A stretch of 23,141 nucleotides of DNA from an uncultured Lachnospiraceae bacterium (GCA_947564305.1 CANOBT010000086.1:1-23141); one strand, 5' to 3'; positions 14,617 through 21,506 are shown, numbered from the stretch's first letter. The notes: generated by a model not told the origin, from the sequence alone. Translations and numbers: made by a program.

Positions 14617-15285
14617 CTATTCCTCGCCTTCCTCTGCCTGATCGCCATGATCATATCGGTACAGCAAATATTCAGAAAGGAAAATCCCCAAAGCCAATGC
14701 AAGGGAAAGTGTAATAATCGCAGCGATCAAGGTATACTCAAGGTTCCCAAAAAGTTTTCCCTGACAAAGGATTATAAGTGCAATAAGCATAATCCCAAAA
14801 GTAATTCTATAGGCTTTCAGCTTAGCGAGGACAATGTTCTCACGGAAGCGTTCATCCATAAATATCCCTGACATCCTTCCTTCATAATAAAAACCAAAAA
14901 ATCCGAAGAACAGGAAAAACGCAAAAGGAAAAATTGTGCCGTCCACAGAGTATGTCCAGAAACCGGCAAACCCCAGAAACCCCAATACGCCTAAACATCC
15001 CAGCTTTGGATTTATTTTACGGGTGACGCCTGTTTCTTCCGCCTGTCTCTGCTTTTTTCCTGCATATACAAAAAGCATAATAAACAACGCGACAAGATAA
15101 ATACAAGTGAGGGAAACCGAAACAATCATTGGCAAATCCCTTATGCCAAACACATAATCCTTAAAATCCATTGGAACTACCAGGCGGGAATCATTATAAG
15201 TTACCGCATACCATGACGAAAGAAGCACACTCAACACACAAAATATCCCACAGCCAATCCAAATTTTCTTTTTATTTGTTTTCAT
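14617..15285 (-). CDS. DUF3796-like polytopic membrane protein
   Basis: A 222-residue protein with about six membrane helices: ~8-27, 52-75, 94-110 with the glycine/leucine block LGCLGVLGFLGFAGF, ~117-130, ~158-178 and ~183-208, and an acidic tail (DHGDQAEEGEE). The KLGxLGxLGFLGF block is what I associate with DUF3796 proteins, which commonly sit next to a small XRE regulator, as here. It begins 11 bases after the ABC-2 permease stop, with a weak ribosome binding site (GGATATGGG). Function unknown; it may be an accessory subunit or the effector partner of the XRE protein. Confidence 0.75.
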   Translation of the reverse strand: MKTNKKKIWIGCGIFCVLSVLLSSWYAVTYNDSRLVVPMDFKDYVFGIRDLPMIVSVSLTCIYLVALFIMLFVYAGKKQRQAEETGVTRKINPKLGCLGVLGFLGFAGFWTYSVDGTIFPFAFFLFFGFFGFYYEGRMSGIFMDERFRENIVLAKLKAYRITFGIMLIALIILCQGKLFGNLEYTLIAAIITLSLALALGIFLSEYLLYRYDHGDQAEEGEE

Positions 15286-15295
15286 CCCATATCCA

Positions 15296-15925
15296 TTAAA
15301 TAATATCCCGCTTCCGATATACCTGCACCGCGATCCTGTACGAAATAAAAAACCAAATCACAGAAATGATAAGTACAATATAAAAAGCCAGAAGGATATT
15401 TTCCTTTACAGGAAAAATGAAATTGATAAGAAGCACAAGCCCGGTAATGATTCCCGTAGACGCCATAAATGAAATCATGAAGACAATCTGCGATTTTTCC
15501 GGTTCAAACAGATACGCACATGGCAGGCTGACACCGCCTGCCAACAAAGTAGCACTTATACCAATAGCGCCATACAGACACAAAGAGTACATCGTGATAT
15601 CCGTATCGAAACAGGCAAGGACGGCACAGGGGACAAGCGCTGCAAACAATCCTAATATGGCAAGCAGAATATAGAATAAAAACTTCTCGCCAATAATCTG
15701 GCTCCTTGATACTGGCATGGTAATGACATTTTTGTTCCATTTGGAAGCCGCATCGCTGGTAATACTGATAAAGACCGCTGTTGTGGAAGCAACCGGAGCC
15801 AGAACCAGAAGTGCGCTGGTTTCCAGCAAAAAGGATAACCCAAAGCCCAGAACAACCAGGCTGACAATCGTTACGAGAATATTGCTCCTGGCAATATAGA
15901 GATCTTTCACCAAAACACCTTTCAT
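15296..15925 (-). CDS. ABC-2 type transporter permease
   Basis: Start set at the ATG (15925) that overlaps the ATPase stop as TGATG; a GTG one codon earlier is also possible. The 209-residue protein has six predicted helices and the opening MKGVLVKDLYIARSN followed by a first helix, matching small ABC-2 permeases of the ABC2_membrane_5 type. The motif NVITMPVSRSQIIGEKFLFY between helices 2 and 3 is the characteristic LP(V/I)SR(x)xIVxxKF segment. It pairs with the ATPase immediately upstream. Transporters of this size (YtrB/YtrC-like) are often linked to cell-wall-stress or peptide immunity; the substrate is not evident. Confidence 0.9.
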   Translation of the reverse strand: MKGVLVKDLYIARSNILVTIVSLVVLGFGLSFLLETSALLVLAPVASTTAVFISITSDAASKWNKNVITMPVSRSQIIGEKFLFYILLAILGLFAALVPCAVLACFDTDITMYSLCLYGAIGISATLLAGGVSLPCAYLFEPEKSQIVFMISFMASTGIITGLVLLINFIFPVKENILLAFYIVLIISVIWFFISYRIAVQVYRKRDII

Positions 15926-16776
15926 CACTTTTCCCCCTTTACATAAAGAAGCATAATTTCATCAATCGTTGCCGGGACAACCAGGGCTTTCGGATATTTT
16001 TTCTGCATCCTCTCCCGGTCTGAAACCAGTATCTGCCATTCATAGTCCATTTTACGGTACGAGATGATATCGGATTTATCCAGCGCGTCAAACTGCGCCG
16101 CACCGCACTTGATGATGCCATACCGCTCGGTCAGTTCGTCTTTGGGTTTCTCAAAAACCACTTTCCCTTCATGGATAAATACGATATAATCGGCAATCTT
16201 CTCCAGGTCACTGGTAATGTGGGAGGATACCAGTATGGAATGCCCCTCGTCCTGCACGAAATCCAACAGCATATCCAGAATATCATCCCGCACAACCGGG
16301 TCTAAGCCACTGGTAGCCTCGTCCAGAATCAGCATCCTGGAATGATGGGAAAATGCGACAGAGATTGCCAGCTTCATCTTCATTCCTTTTGAAAACTGTC
16401 TGATCTGCTTATCGAACGGAAGGGAAAATTGTTTCAACAGGCGCAAATATTCCTGTTCGTCCCAAGTCCTGTAAATGTTCTTCATGACCCAGTTCAATTT
16501 CCGGGGAGAAAGGATTTCCGGATAATTGCTGCCGTCGAACACGACGCCGATCTGTTCTTTGACATCCCCTCCCAGTTCCTCCCTGTCTAAAATGGAGACA
16601 ATGCCGTCCTCCTTTTGAATCAGCCCTAAAGCCGCATTAATCGTTGTACTTTTTCCTGCGCCGTTTTCCCCAATCAGTCCAACGATGGAACCATATGGAA
16701 CAGTAAATGAAACATGATCCAAAACAAAATCCTGATAAGTTTTGGTAAGCCCTGATACCATAAAAGCATTTGCCAT
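15925..16776 (-). CDS. ABC-2 type transporter ATP-binding protein
   Basis: Start set at ATG 16776 (MANAFMVSGLTKTY), with GGAGGAG and a 9-base spacing; the frame extends to 16833 but that part overlaps the end of the lipoprotein gene. The 283-residue ATPase has Walker A GENGAGKSTT, Q-loop VVFDGSNYP (Asp in place of the usual Gln), signature FSKGMKMKL instead of LSGGQ, Walker B MLILDEATSGLDP and H-loop VSSHITSDLE, then a C-terminal extension (~220-283). The FSKGM signature is usual for this YtrB/BcrA-like class. Coupled by overlap to the permease; its upstream neighbour is the frameshifted lipoprotein gene. Confidence 0.93.
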   Translation of the reverse strand: MANAFMVSGLTKTYQDFVLDHVSFTVPYGSIVGLIGENGAGKSTTINAALGLIQKEDGIVSILDREELGGDVKEQIGVVFDGSNYPEILSPRKLNWVMKNIYRTWDEQEYLRLLKQFSLPFDKQIRQFSKGMKMKLAISVAFSHHSRMLILDEATSGLDPVVRDDILDMLLDFVQDEGHSILVSSHITSDLEKIADYIVFIHEGKVVFEKPKDELTERYGIIKCGAAQFDALDKSDIISYRKMDYEWQILVSDRERMQKKYPKALVVPATIDEIMLLYVKGEK

Positions 16777-16795
16777 CGCTTGTTCTCCTCCTTTT

Positions 16796-17241
16796 CTAAA
16801 AGAATCGTATTTCTGTAGCATGAAATTCATCATTTATAAAGCAGCCTTTCATTTCAACGGACATATACTCCTTCAAATCCTGAAATCCTGCCTCTTTGAC
16901 CTCATTCCCTTCTCCATTTTCATCTATGATTTTATGTAAAAAACAGCTATTATCGTCAAAAACTACATGAATCAGCTGGGAATCAGGCAGATCAGCGTTG
17001 GAGCTTGGAGAACTGCATGACAGAGAACCGCCATCAAGAATTATCGCTTTCTTTTCAGCGATAAAAAATTGTTCCCATCAGTCGCTTCTAACGGCACATC
17101 ACTTCCTTCTTCCGGTAATGTTTCACCTGCCTGGTTTCCTTCTGTCTTAGCAGCAGGTTCAAAGCCGGAACCACATCCTGCAACCATTATGTCCAACATG
17201 CAGACAGTACCAAATAATATCATTACCTTTTTCAGTTTCAT
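16796..17241 (-). pseudogene. Lipoprotein gene broken by a frameshift in a T6 tract
   Basis: The first 66 codons encode a lipoprotein: basic start MKLKK, hydrophobic core, lipobox VAGC (Cys23), then an acidic linker (ETLPEEGSDVPLEATDG). The frame stops soon after a run of six T on the minus strand (17068-17063). Adding one base there opens a continuous frame to the TAG at 16796 (FIAEKKAIILDGGSLSC, LIHVVFDDNSCFLHKIIDE, GFQDLKEYMSVEMKG), giving a ~148-residue exported lipoprotein. The ancestral stop lies just before the ribosome binding site of the ABC ATPase, as expected for the first gene of that operon. It may be a real mutation, a sequencing error or a phase-variable tract. Confidence 0.72.
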
Positions 17242-17276
17242 AAGTACCTCTTGATTATTTTATAGAAATAATAGGT

Positions 17277-17305
17277 AGTATAGTCTATCTGAATCATCCA
17301 AACAA
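17277..17305 (-). promoter_or_regulatory. Promoter of the lipoprotein/ABC-2 operon
   Basis: On the minus strand TTGTTT (17305-17300), a 17-base spacer and TATACT (17282-17277), 36 bases upstream of the lipoprotein ATG. The -35 box is 7 bases from a LytTR-type direct repeat, exactly as in the promoter at 4192-4220. Confidence 0.75.
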
Positions 17306-17312
17306 CTTTTTT

Positions 17313-17343
17313 GCTGTGAAATGCTTTCTAAATGCCGTAAATG
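17313..17343 (-). promoter_or_regulatory. Direct repeat, probable LytTR operator (site 2)
   Basis: On the plus strand GCTGTGAAATG (17313-17323) and GCCGTAAATG (17334-17343), period 21 bp. The block from the -35 box to the repeats matches site 1 (4228-4259) at most positions (GCTGTG, AATGCTTTC, GCCGT and AAATG are shared). A short RBS-preceded ORF (MTFTAFRKHFTAKKLFG) overlaps it, but the equivalent frame is not preserved at site 1, so I favour an operator. Confidence 0.6.
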
Positions 17344-17496
17344 TCATGAAACCTCCTTTCACCGAACCTCTGCCTTCTCTACCCATTTTAGCCCCTTATT
17401 CTTTTTCAGAAGCTCCATATGATACAAGGCCTGCACATGGGCGGGTCGTTTTTATTGAACCCTATGGTAGTGACAAATGCGTTCTTTTCCCATGGC

Positions 17497-17548
17497 AGTT
17501 ACCTGCCTTTCCTCTGTATCTGGCAGGGCAAGATACAGAGGAGTAACT
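17497..17548. repeat. Long perfect hairpin near the relaxase remnant
   Basis: CCTCTGTATCT (17511-17521) and AGATACAGAGG (17531-17541) pair perfectly over 11 bp around a 9-base loop; outer arms AGTTAC (17497-17502) and GTAACT (17543-17548) extend the structure. No T-run follows on either strand, so it is not an ordinary terminator. Its position just before a relaxase gene makes an origin-of-transfer or regulatory role possible. Confidence 0.6.
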
Positions 17549-17577
17549 GGAAACTCACTTTCGTGGTTTCCGTTACC
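17543..17577. repeat. Second hairpin, mutually exclusive with the first
   Basis: GTAACTGGAAAC (17543-17554) pairs with GTTTCCGTTAC (17567-17577) with one bulged base. The GTAACT segment is shared with the outer arm of the hairpin at 17497-17548, so the two full structures compete. Confidence 0.5.
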
Positions 17578-17588
17578 CGGCAATCTTG

Positions 17589-18850
17589 ATAAACTGCGAT
17601 CCCTTCTCTTTTGATATGGAGTGTAAAGGGCTGAACGCAAAATACCGTAAAAACCAGAATTATGATGAAGTCAAATCCCACCATTATATTCTCAGTTTTG
17701 ATCCGAAAGACACGACAGAAAGCGGACTGACCGGAGAACAGGCGCATCTGCTTAGATTGGAATTTGCCAAAAAGAATTTTCCCGGACATCAGGCTTTTGT
17801 CTGCACTCATACTGACGGTCACAATGAAAGCGGCAACATCCATGTGCATATCGTAATCAACAGCCTGCGAAAATATGATGCGGAACGCCAACCCTTTATG
17901 GAACGCAGATGCGATTCCCTTGCCGGATTCAAACACCACCAGACGAAAGATTATCTGATCCACATGAAACAGTGTGTCATGGATATTTGCAACCGTGAAA
18001 ATCTCTATCAGGTAGATCTGCTCACACCTGCCGAAAAGAAAATCACAGAGCGGGAATACCATGCAAAACAGAATTTCAAACACAGAAAGACTTTTTGCGT
18101 TCGGCTATTGAAGAATCCGCCCTGTCTGCCTGGAGCCGGGAAGATTTTCAGCGGATACTTTTTGAAAAATACAACATCAAGCTAAAAGTCAGCCGTGGCA
18201 GGTTCAGCTATCTTCACCCGGAACGCAGCAAGTATATTACCGGGAGAATGCTTGGCACACATTATGAAACAGATTACCTTTTAAAATTATTTGAGGAAAA
18301 TGCAATCGGGCAGAATAGTAAAAAACAAAATCTGCCTGACGAACAGCCGAACCCGGATACTGAAATGCCTGTATCTGTTCAGCCCACACCCACATATAGT
18401 AACGATATACAAATCCTGTTTATTAAATCTGACCTGCGCCTTGTGGTGAATCTACAGGAATGTGTTAAGGCACAACAGAACACCGCTTATGCTAATAAAG
18501 TAAAGCTGTCCAATCTGAAATAGATGGCTAAAACTGTCGCTTATATACAAGAGCATGGTTACGATACAAGGGATTCACTGGAAGATTCTTTTACAGAAAT
18601 CAAAAATCAGGCTTCCAGTTCCAGAAAAGAATTGAAGTCTATCGAAGACAAATTAAAGACAACCAATGAACAGATCCACTATACGGGACAGTACCTTGCG
18701 AATAAATCTGTCTACCAACAGTTTTTCAGATTAAAGAATAAAGGGCGATTCCGAAAAGAACTGGATATGGTCTGCTCCAATGTCGATATGATCTTAGGAC
18801 AGCCACATAGCAGGCAAACCGAAAAACAAAAAAGCGCTGATATTTCTTAA
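17589..18850 (+). pseudogene. MobP-type relaxase remnant with multiple lesions
   Basis: Relaxase (PF03432-type) of an integrative conjugative or mobilizable element; normally it nicks oriT and pilots DNA. The HUH metal motif is intact (NIHVHIVIN), with typical flanks INCDPFSFDMEC, HHYILSFDPKD and FVCTHTDGHN. Four lesions are visible: the 5' end, including the catalytic-Tyr region, is missing before INCDPF; a frameshift near 18090 (HRKT then FLRSAIEES in another frame) looks like a 4-base loss; an in-frame TAG at 18521-18523 replaces a sense codon between KLSNLK and MAKTVAY; and the C-terminus seems joined by an in-frame deletion before LDMVCSNVDMILGQP. It cannot be active. Confidence 0.85.
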
Positions 18851-18938
18851 ATATCCCAGACCGGGAATATTGTGGTCACTGGCAGCTTCCACGTATTACA
18901 CAACAGGATGGTCAAAATATCTGCCAGCAGGCTTTTAT

Positions 18939-19061
18939 TTAGAAATCAATCTTTTTTACATCCGGAATTACATTAGCGCTTATGCTTTCTGCAATCCGAT
19001 ACACTTCCTCAAATTTCTTCTCCTGATATTTTCTCATTTCCTCTCGTGCCGCCTCTGTTGG
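18939..19061 (-). pseudogene. C-terminal scrap of an unknown ORF
   Basis: An open stretch without a start codon reads PTEAAREEMRKYQEKKFEE followed by VYRIAESISANVIPDVKKID and a TAA. It is helical and charged and looks like the tail of a mobile-element protein, but I cannot assign a family. It lies between the relaxase stop and a terminator hairpin. Confidence 0.35.
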
Positions 19062-19098
19062 TTAGTTGAAATAGGTGACTTAGAAAATATCCATTCAG

Positions 19099-19131
19099 AG
19101 GGGCGATAACACTTAGGCTGTCGCCCCTTTA
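19099..19131 (+). terminator. Rho-independent terminator
   Basis: GGGGCGATA (19100-19108) pairs with TGTCGCCCC (19119-19127), with one mismatch near the loop, followed by TTTATT on the plus strand. It could end plus-strand read-through from the relaxase region; on the minus strand AATAAA precedes it, so it is mainly plus-directed, although it lies just past the end of the gene at 19132-19620. Confidence 0.65.
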
Positions 19132-19620
19132 TTAACTAACCACAAAACCGGGCAGAACTAAAATCATTTTTATTACTTTATCAATCCCTTTTTTAGCATA
19201 GTCATAAATAAAAGAAGCAAATGCAAATATCAACAATATAAAGATAGACAGCATATCCCATACGTCAAAAATAGGCTCCTCTATCATTTTTGATAGCATT
19301 ACATTGACAATAATCACGAATGAAATAGCTAACAAAAAAGTTATTCCTAAAGCGATTAACTTCCTTGTTTTTCCAATACGGTTAAAAGTTGCAACTATTA
19401 TCCATAAGAAAACAATTAATGATATTAAACTTACAACACCCCCTCTTTTCCCCAATATAATACTTGGAAAAGATATAACCCATGCAAAAACAATGGAACT
19501 AACCGGTATCAGTGACCATGTAAAATTACCAGATATTGTAATATTGCAAATAAGGCATACCATAATTCCTATCAAAAGTGTTACCGAAAAAAGAATTGAA
19601 ATAATCACATTCTTTGTCAT
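19132..19620 (-). CDS. Membrane protein, probably the split-off half of an XRE-membrane protein
   Basis: A 162-residue protein with five predicted helices (~5-27, 33-53, 60-80, 88-110 and 122-145) and no catalytic motif. The ATG at 19620 has no real ribosome binding site. It lies 7 bases after the stop of the XRE gene; changing the frame between KR and MTKN gives KR-ENNMTKNVIIS, so the two ORFs look like one ancestral HTH plus multi-helix protein of about 250 residues, an arrangement common in Firmicutes. The sequence is AT-rich compared with the 1-17 kb part. Function: likely membrane anchor or sensor of the regulator; no substrate known. Confidence 0.7.
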   Translation of the reverse strand: MTKNVIISILFSVTLLIGIMVCLICNITISGNFTWSLIPVSSIVFAWVISFPSIILGKRGGVVSLISLIVFLWIIVATFNRIGKTRKLIALGITFLLAISFVIIVNVMLSKMIEEPIFDVWDMLSIFILLIFAFASFIYDYAKKGIDKVIKMILVLPGFVVS

Positions 19621-19627
19621 ATTGTTT

Positions 19628-19894
19628 TCATCTTTTCAAGGCAATCAAATTTTCATCAGCCTTTTTTTCATAACTTTCCATGTCAATTTCCTCCCCACTT
19701 AACAGCTCATTTACCGTGATTCCCAGTATCTCGCACAATTCTAACATTATCGAAGAGTCCGGCATACTTTTTCCTGTTTCCCATTTAGATACAGCTCTAT
19801 CCGTAATGTTCAATTTTTCTGCCAACTGCGCTTGTGTTAGTTTTTTCTCTTTGCGACATTTGGCAATAAATTTTCCAATCTCTGTCTGATTCAT
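19628..19894 (-). CDS. XRE-family regulator (N-terminal half of a probable HTH-membrane protein)
   Basis: Start set at ATG 19894 (MNQTEIGKFIAKCRKEKK) with GAAAGGAG about 9 bases upstream. The 88-residue product holds a full HTH_3 domain: LTQAQLAEKLNITDRAVSKWE, then MPDSSIMLELCEILGITVNELLSGE, and the short tail EIDMESYEKKADENLIALKR. That tail in related proteins usually runs straight into membrane helices, which supports a frameshift at 19628. The palindrome GATACA-N6-TGTATC (19920-19937) directly upstream may be its own operator. Either half could still act alone: the HTH half is complete and would bind DNA without membrane control. Confidence 0.85.
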   Translation of the reverse strand: MNQTEIGKFIAKCRKEKKLTQAQLAEKLNITDRAVSKWETGKSMPDSSIMLELCEILGITVNELLSGEEIDMESYEKKADENLIALKR

Positions 19895-19919
19895 CTTATT
19901 TTCTCCTTTCGCCTTGAAC

Positions 19920-19937
19920 GATACACTTGATTGTATC
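19920..19937 (-). promoter_or_regulatory. Palindrome, possible XRE operator
   Basis: GATACA (19920-19925), 6 bases, TGTATC (19932-19937): a perfect dyad 25 bases upstream of the XRE start. On the minus strand it contains TACAAT, a plausible -10 hexamer, so binding would block transcription. Confidence 0.4.
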
Positions 19938-19941
19938 TTTT

Positions 19942-20103
19942 TTACACGAACCAACAGTTGGATTGGGGAGATTCAACCATTGGTTGGAAAGCCTTTTTGT
20001 CGTTTCCTGCCATTTCCTTAACTTTCTTTGCTATTTGTTCCTCGGCTATCCGCTTGAATATCGTTTCCATTTTTTCAGTGCCTACATAATGCCTTTTCAC
20101 CAT
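19942..20103 (-). CDS. Small ORF of unknown function
   Basis: A 53-codon frame starting MVKRHYVGTEKMETIFKRIA and containing a charged helical centre (EEQIAKKVKEMAGNDKKAF), ending SNCWFV. There is no good ribosome binding site. It fills most of the gap between the terminator at 20188-20218 and the XRE gene and is co-directional with it. The charged helix looks like real protein rather than noise, but I cannot name a family; it may be a remnant of a mobile-element accessory protein. Confidence 0.35.
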   Translation of the reverse strand: MVKRHYVGTEKMETIFKRIAEEQIAKKVKEMAGNDKKAFQPMVESPQSNCWFV

Positions 20104-20177
20104 AATTTTTGTGGGTTTTAGTTGTCGGTGGGTTCTCTGCCCTGTGTTGCTGTCATTGCTCGTAAATATGCTCCTTT

Positions 20178-20218
20178 AAAATAAAATAGAGCGCATAGAT
20201 TCGTTTTCTATACGCTCT
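20178..20218 (-). terminator. Terminator of the XRE/FliG-like gene
   Basis: On the minus strand AGAGCGTATAGA pairs with TCTATGCGCTCT (one mismatch) around AAACGAA, followed by ATTTTATTTT. It lies about 35 bases after the stop of the gene at 20254-20733. Confidence 0.8.
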
Positions 20219-20253
20219 GACGCTGTGCTTTCTTTAACCATAAAATTAAAGCA

Positions 20254-20733
20254 TTAAATTTCTTTATCAATGGCTTGTAAATTTATCATGGAAATAATCT
20301 GGTTCTGCATTTCCTCAACGGTTTCAATCCTTACCCTGCCAGTATTATTTCTTATCGTTTCAAAATCTACATCGGGAAACAGTCGTTCACACAAACTATT
20401 TGTCTCGGGTGACGCTCCCATTAAGGCAGTAACAAGTATGCCAATGTCAAACAGATTTAACAGTTCTCTCAACTCCTTTTCGGGAATTATAGATATTTGT
20501 TCAAAATCCGTTATCCGCTGTGGCTGTATATTCGGCTCTAGTATATCATTGATTGTAACATTGTATAGCCTGGAAATTTTAAGTAAAACCTCTAAATCGG
20601 GAATAGTTGTTCCTGTTTCCCATTTTGAAACTGCCTGTCTTGATATATCTAATTTTTTTGCTAAATCCTCTTGTGTGTAATTATGGCTTTTACGCAGGAA
20701 TTGTAAATATCTTGATATAATATTCGTATTCAT
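20254..20733 (-). CDS. XRE regulator with a FliG-C-like C-terminal domain
   Basis: A 159-residue protein; start ATG has AAAGGAG 10 bases upstream. Residues 7-62 are a standard HTH (YTQEDLAKKLDISRQAVSKWE, then TIPDLEVLLKISRLYNVTINDIL). Residues ~85-155 are unusual for this class: ELRELLNLFDIGILVTALMG, GASPE, then GRVRIETVEEMQNQIISMI. This resembles the C-terminal domain of flagellar switch protein FliG (DLALALKGAS, GPVRLxDVEEAQxxI) in the same order and spacing. No flagellar genes are nearby. It has its own -10 (20757-20762) and terminator, so it is monocistronic. Target genes unknown. Confidence 0.85.
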   Translation of the reverse strand: MNTNIISRYLQFLRKSHNYTQEDLAKKLDISRQAVSKWETGTTIPDLEVLLKISRLYNVTINDILEPNIQPQRITDFEQISIIPEKELRELLNLFDIGILVTALMGASPETNSLCERLFPDVDFETIRNNTGRVRIETVEEMQNQIISMINLQAIDKEI

Positions 20734-20756
20734 AAAAATTACTCTCCTTTACTGCT

Positions 20757-20762
20757 ATTATA
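20757..20762 (-). promoter_or_regulatory. -10 box for the XRE/FliG-like gene
   Basis: TATAAT on the minus strand, 23 bases upstream of the ATG. A convincing -35 hexamer is not visible at 16-18 bases, so only the -10 is claimed. Confidence 0.45.
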
Positions 20763-20825
20763 AGGCATATGATAAAAAGATAAAAGAATTTGATAAGCGC
20801 AGAAAAGCAATCATTAGTTGCATAC

Positions 20826-21134
20826 CTATTTCTGCCGTTCTTCCTTCAACTGCTCCACCCTCACCAAATCTATATAATGTGTTGCATATGCCTTCTCAAT
20901 ATCAGGATTTCCGCTTTTACTAAACCGTAGAGGAATCGTTGGCTTATGCCCGTTCTTCTTTTTCACTCCCCACCGTTTATAATAACAAAAGGACAGTTTT
21001 AAATTCGATTTCTTTGTATAAGAGCGGATCTGCTTCATAACAAAAGAAAGTTTCTTCAGGTTGCATGTGCAGACCTGTTCCAGATACCGCACTTTCCCGA
21101 ACCGCCAGTCCTCATGCTTCCTATGACCTCCCAT
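20826..21134 (-). CDS. Unrecognised basic ORF, probably a fragment
   Basis: A 102-codon frame, very basic (KKSNLKLSFCYYKRWGVKKK), ending ATHYIDLVRVEQLKEERQK. The C-terminal part (KPTIPLRFSKSGNPDIEKAY) looks like genuine protein, while the start overlaps the broken end of the Rpn-family gene (GGGAGG lies inside the presumed start). I cannot assign it. It may be a truncated mobile-element protein fused to the deletion scar, or a functional small gene. Confidence 0.35.
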   Translation of the reverse strand: MGGHRKHEDWRFGKVRYLEQVCTCNLKKLSFVMKQIRSYTKKSNLKLSFCYYKRWGVKKKNGHKPTIPLRFSKSGNPDIEKAYATHYIDLVRVEQLKEERQK

Positions 21135-21401
21135 AAATCTTCAACTGTTCATTATATACTTTTGTAAAAGCGACATACTGGCTGATAATATCATTTTCTT
21201 TTCCGTCATAGATTACATTTACCTTTACTTCAACGGCACATTCCTTATCGTAATATCCTTCAATTCATCTTCTGTAGTATCGCTGTCCTCTGGATGGAGC
21301 GCACGGTAAAGCTGTATCAGATATTTTTTATCCTGAAAGAGCGCCGTAAAAATGCTGTCCTTAATCGTATATTTTGCAACTGATTCCTGCTTTTTTGCCA
21401 T
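21121..21401 (-). pseudogene. Rpn/PD-(D/E)XK transposase-family gene with internal deletion
   Basis: The N-terminal part starts at ATG 21401 (MAKKQESVAKYTIKDSIFT) after AGGGGAAT and reads ALFQDKKYLIQLYRALHPED and TEDELKDITIRNV, the usual start of Rpn-family putative transposases/nucleases. It then stops at 21225. In another frame the segment AVEVKVNVIYDGKENDIISQ and YVAFTKVYNEQLK matches the family's later region, up to a TAG at 21121. About 150 residues, including the PD-(D/E)XK catalytic core, are missing between them, and the C-terminus is also cut. The gene is dead although its promoter (21507-21535) is intact. Confidence 0.75.
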
Positions 21402-21506
21402 ATTCCCCTGCGGTTCTCTCTGCACCGTTTCTCCCTGCACAATGCCACCTTCATTCCAGCTTTCATCTTCCTGGCAGAATGAATCTGCTCCCCATGCTGT
21501 GCCTCT

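Larger units (their letters stand above)
17344..17588. other. Junction region with mobile-element scraps and no intact gene
   Basis: Minus-strand coding scraps are visible (a frame ending KNKGLKWVEKAEVR near 17350-17440, and one containing PLYLALPDTEERQVTAMGKE at ~17455-17560), but none has a convincing start, length or family. It separates the lipoprotein operon from the truncated relaxase and contains two strong hairpins (17497-17548 and 17543-17577). This is probably the scar where a mobile element inserted and decayed. Confidence 0.5.

Noticed and set aside
17293..17346. Seventeen-codon ORF MTFTAFRKHFTAKKLFG preceded by AAAGGAGG
   Set aside because: It overlaps the promoter and operator-like repeat, ends within 17 codons, and the corresponding frame is not preserved at the matching element near 4.2 kb.
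19059..19143. Inverted repeat TGGTTAGTT/AACTAACCA flanking the terminator, suggestive of a tiny mobile element
   Set aside because: The arms are only about 9 bp, the right arm is the natural 3' end of the gene at 19132-19620, and no target duplication is visible.
19951..19986. Two short palindromes (CCAACAGTTGG and CAACCATTGGTTG) upstream of the XRE gene
   Set aside because: They lie within the end of a possible small ORF and are short; the GATACA/TGTATC dyad nearer the gene is the better operator candidate.
20118..20156. Twelve-codon ORF (MTATQGREPTDN) that could be an attenuating leader peptide
   Set aside because: The only ribosome binding site (AAGGAG) is 14 bases from the ATG, and no competing hairpins tie it to a downstream gene.
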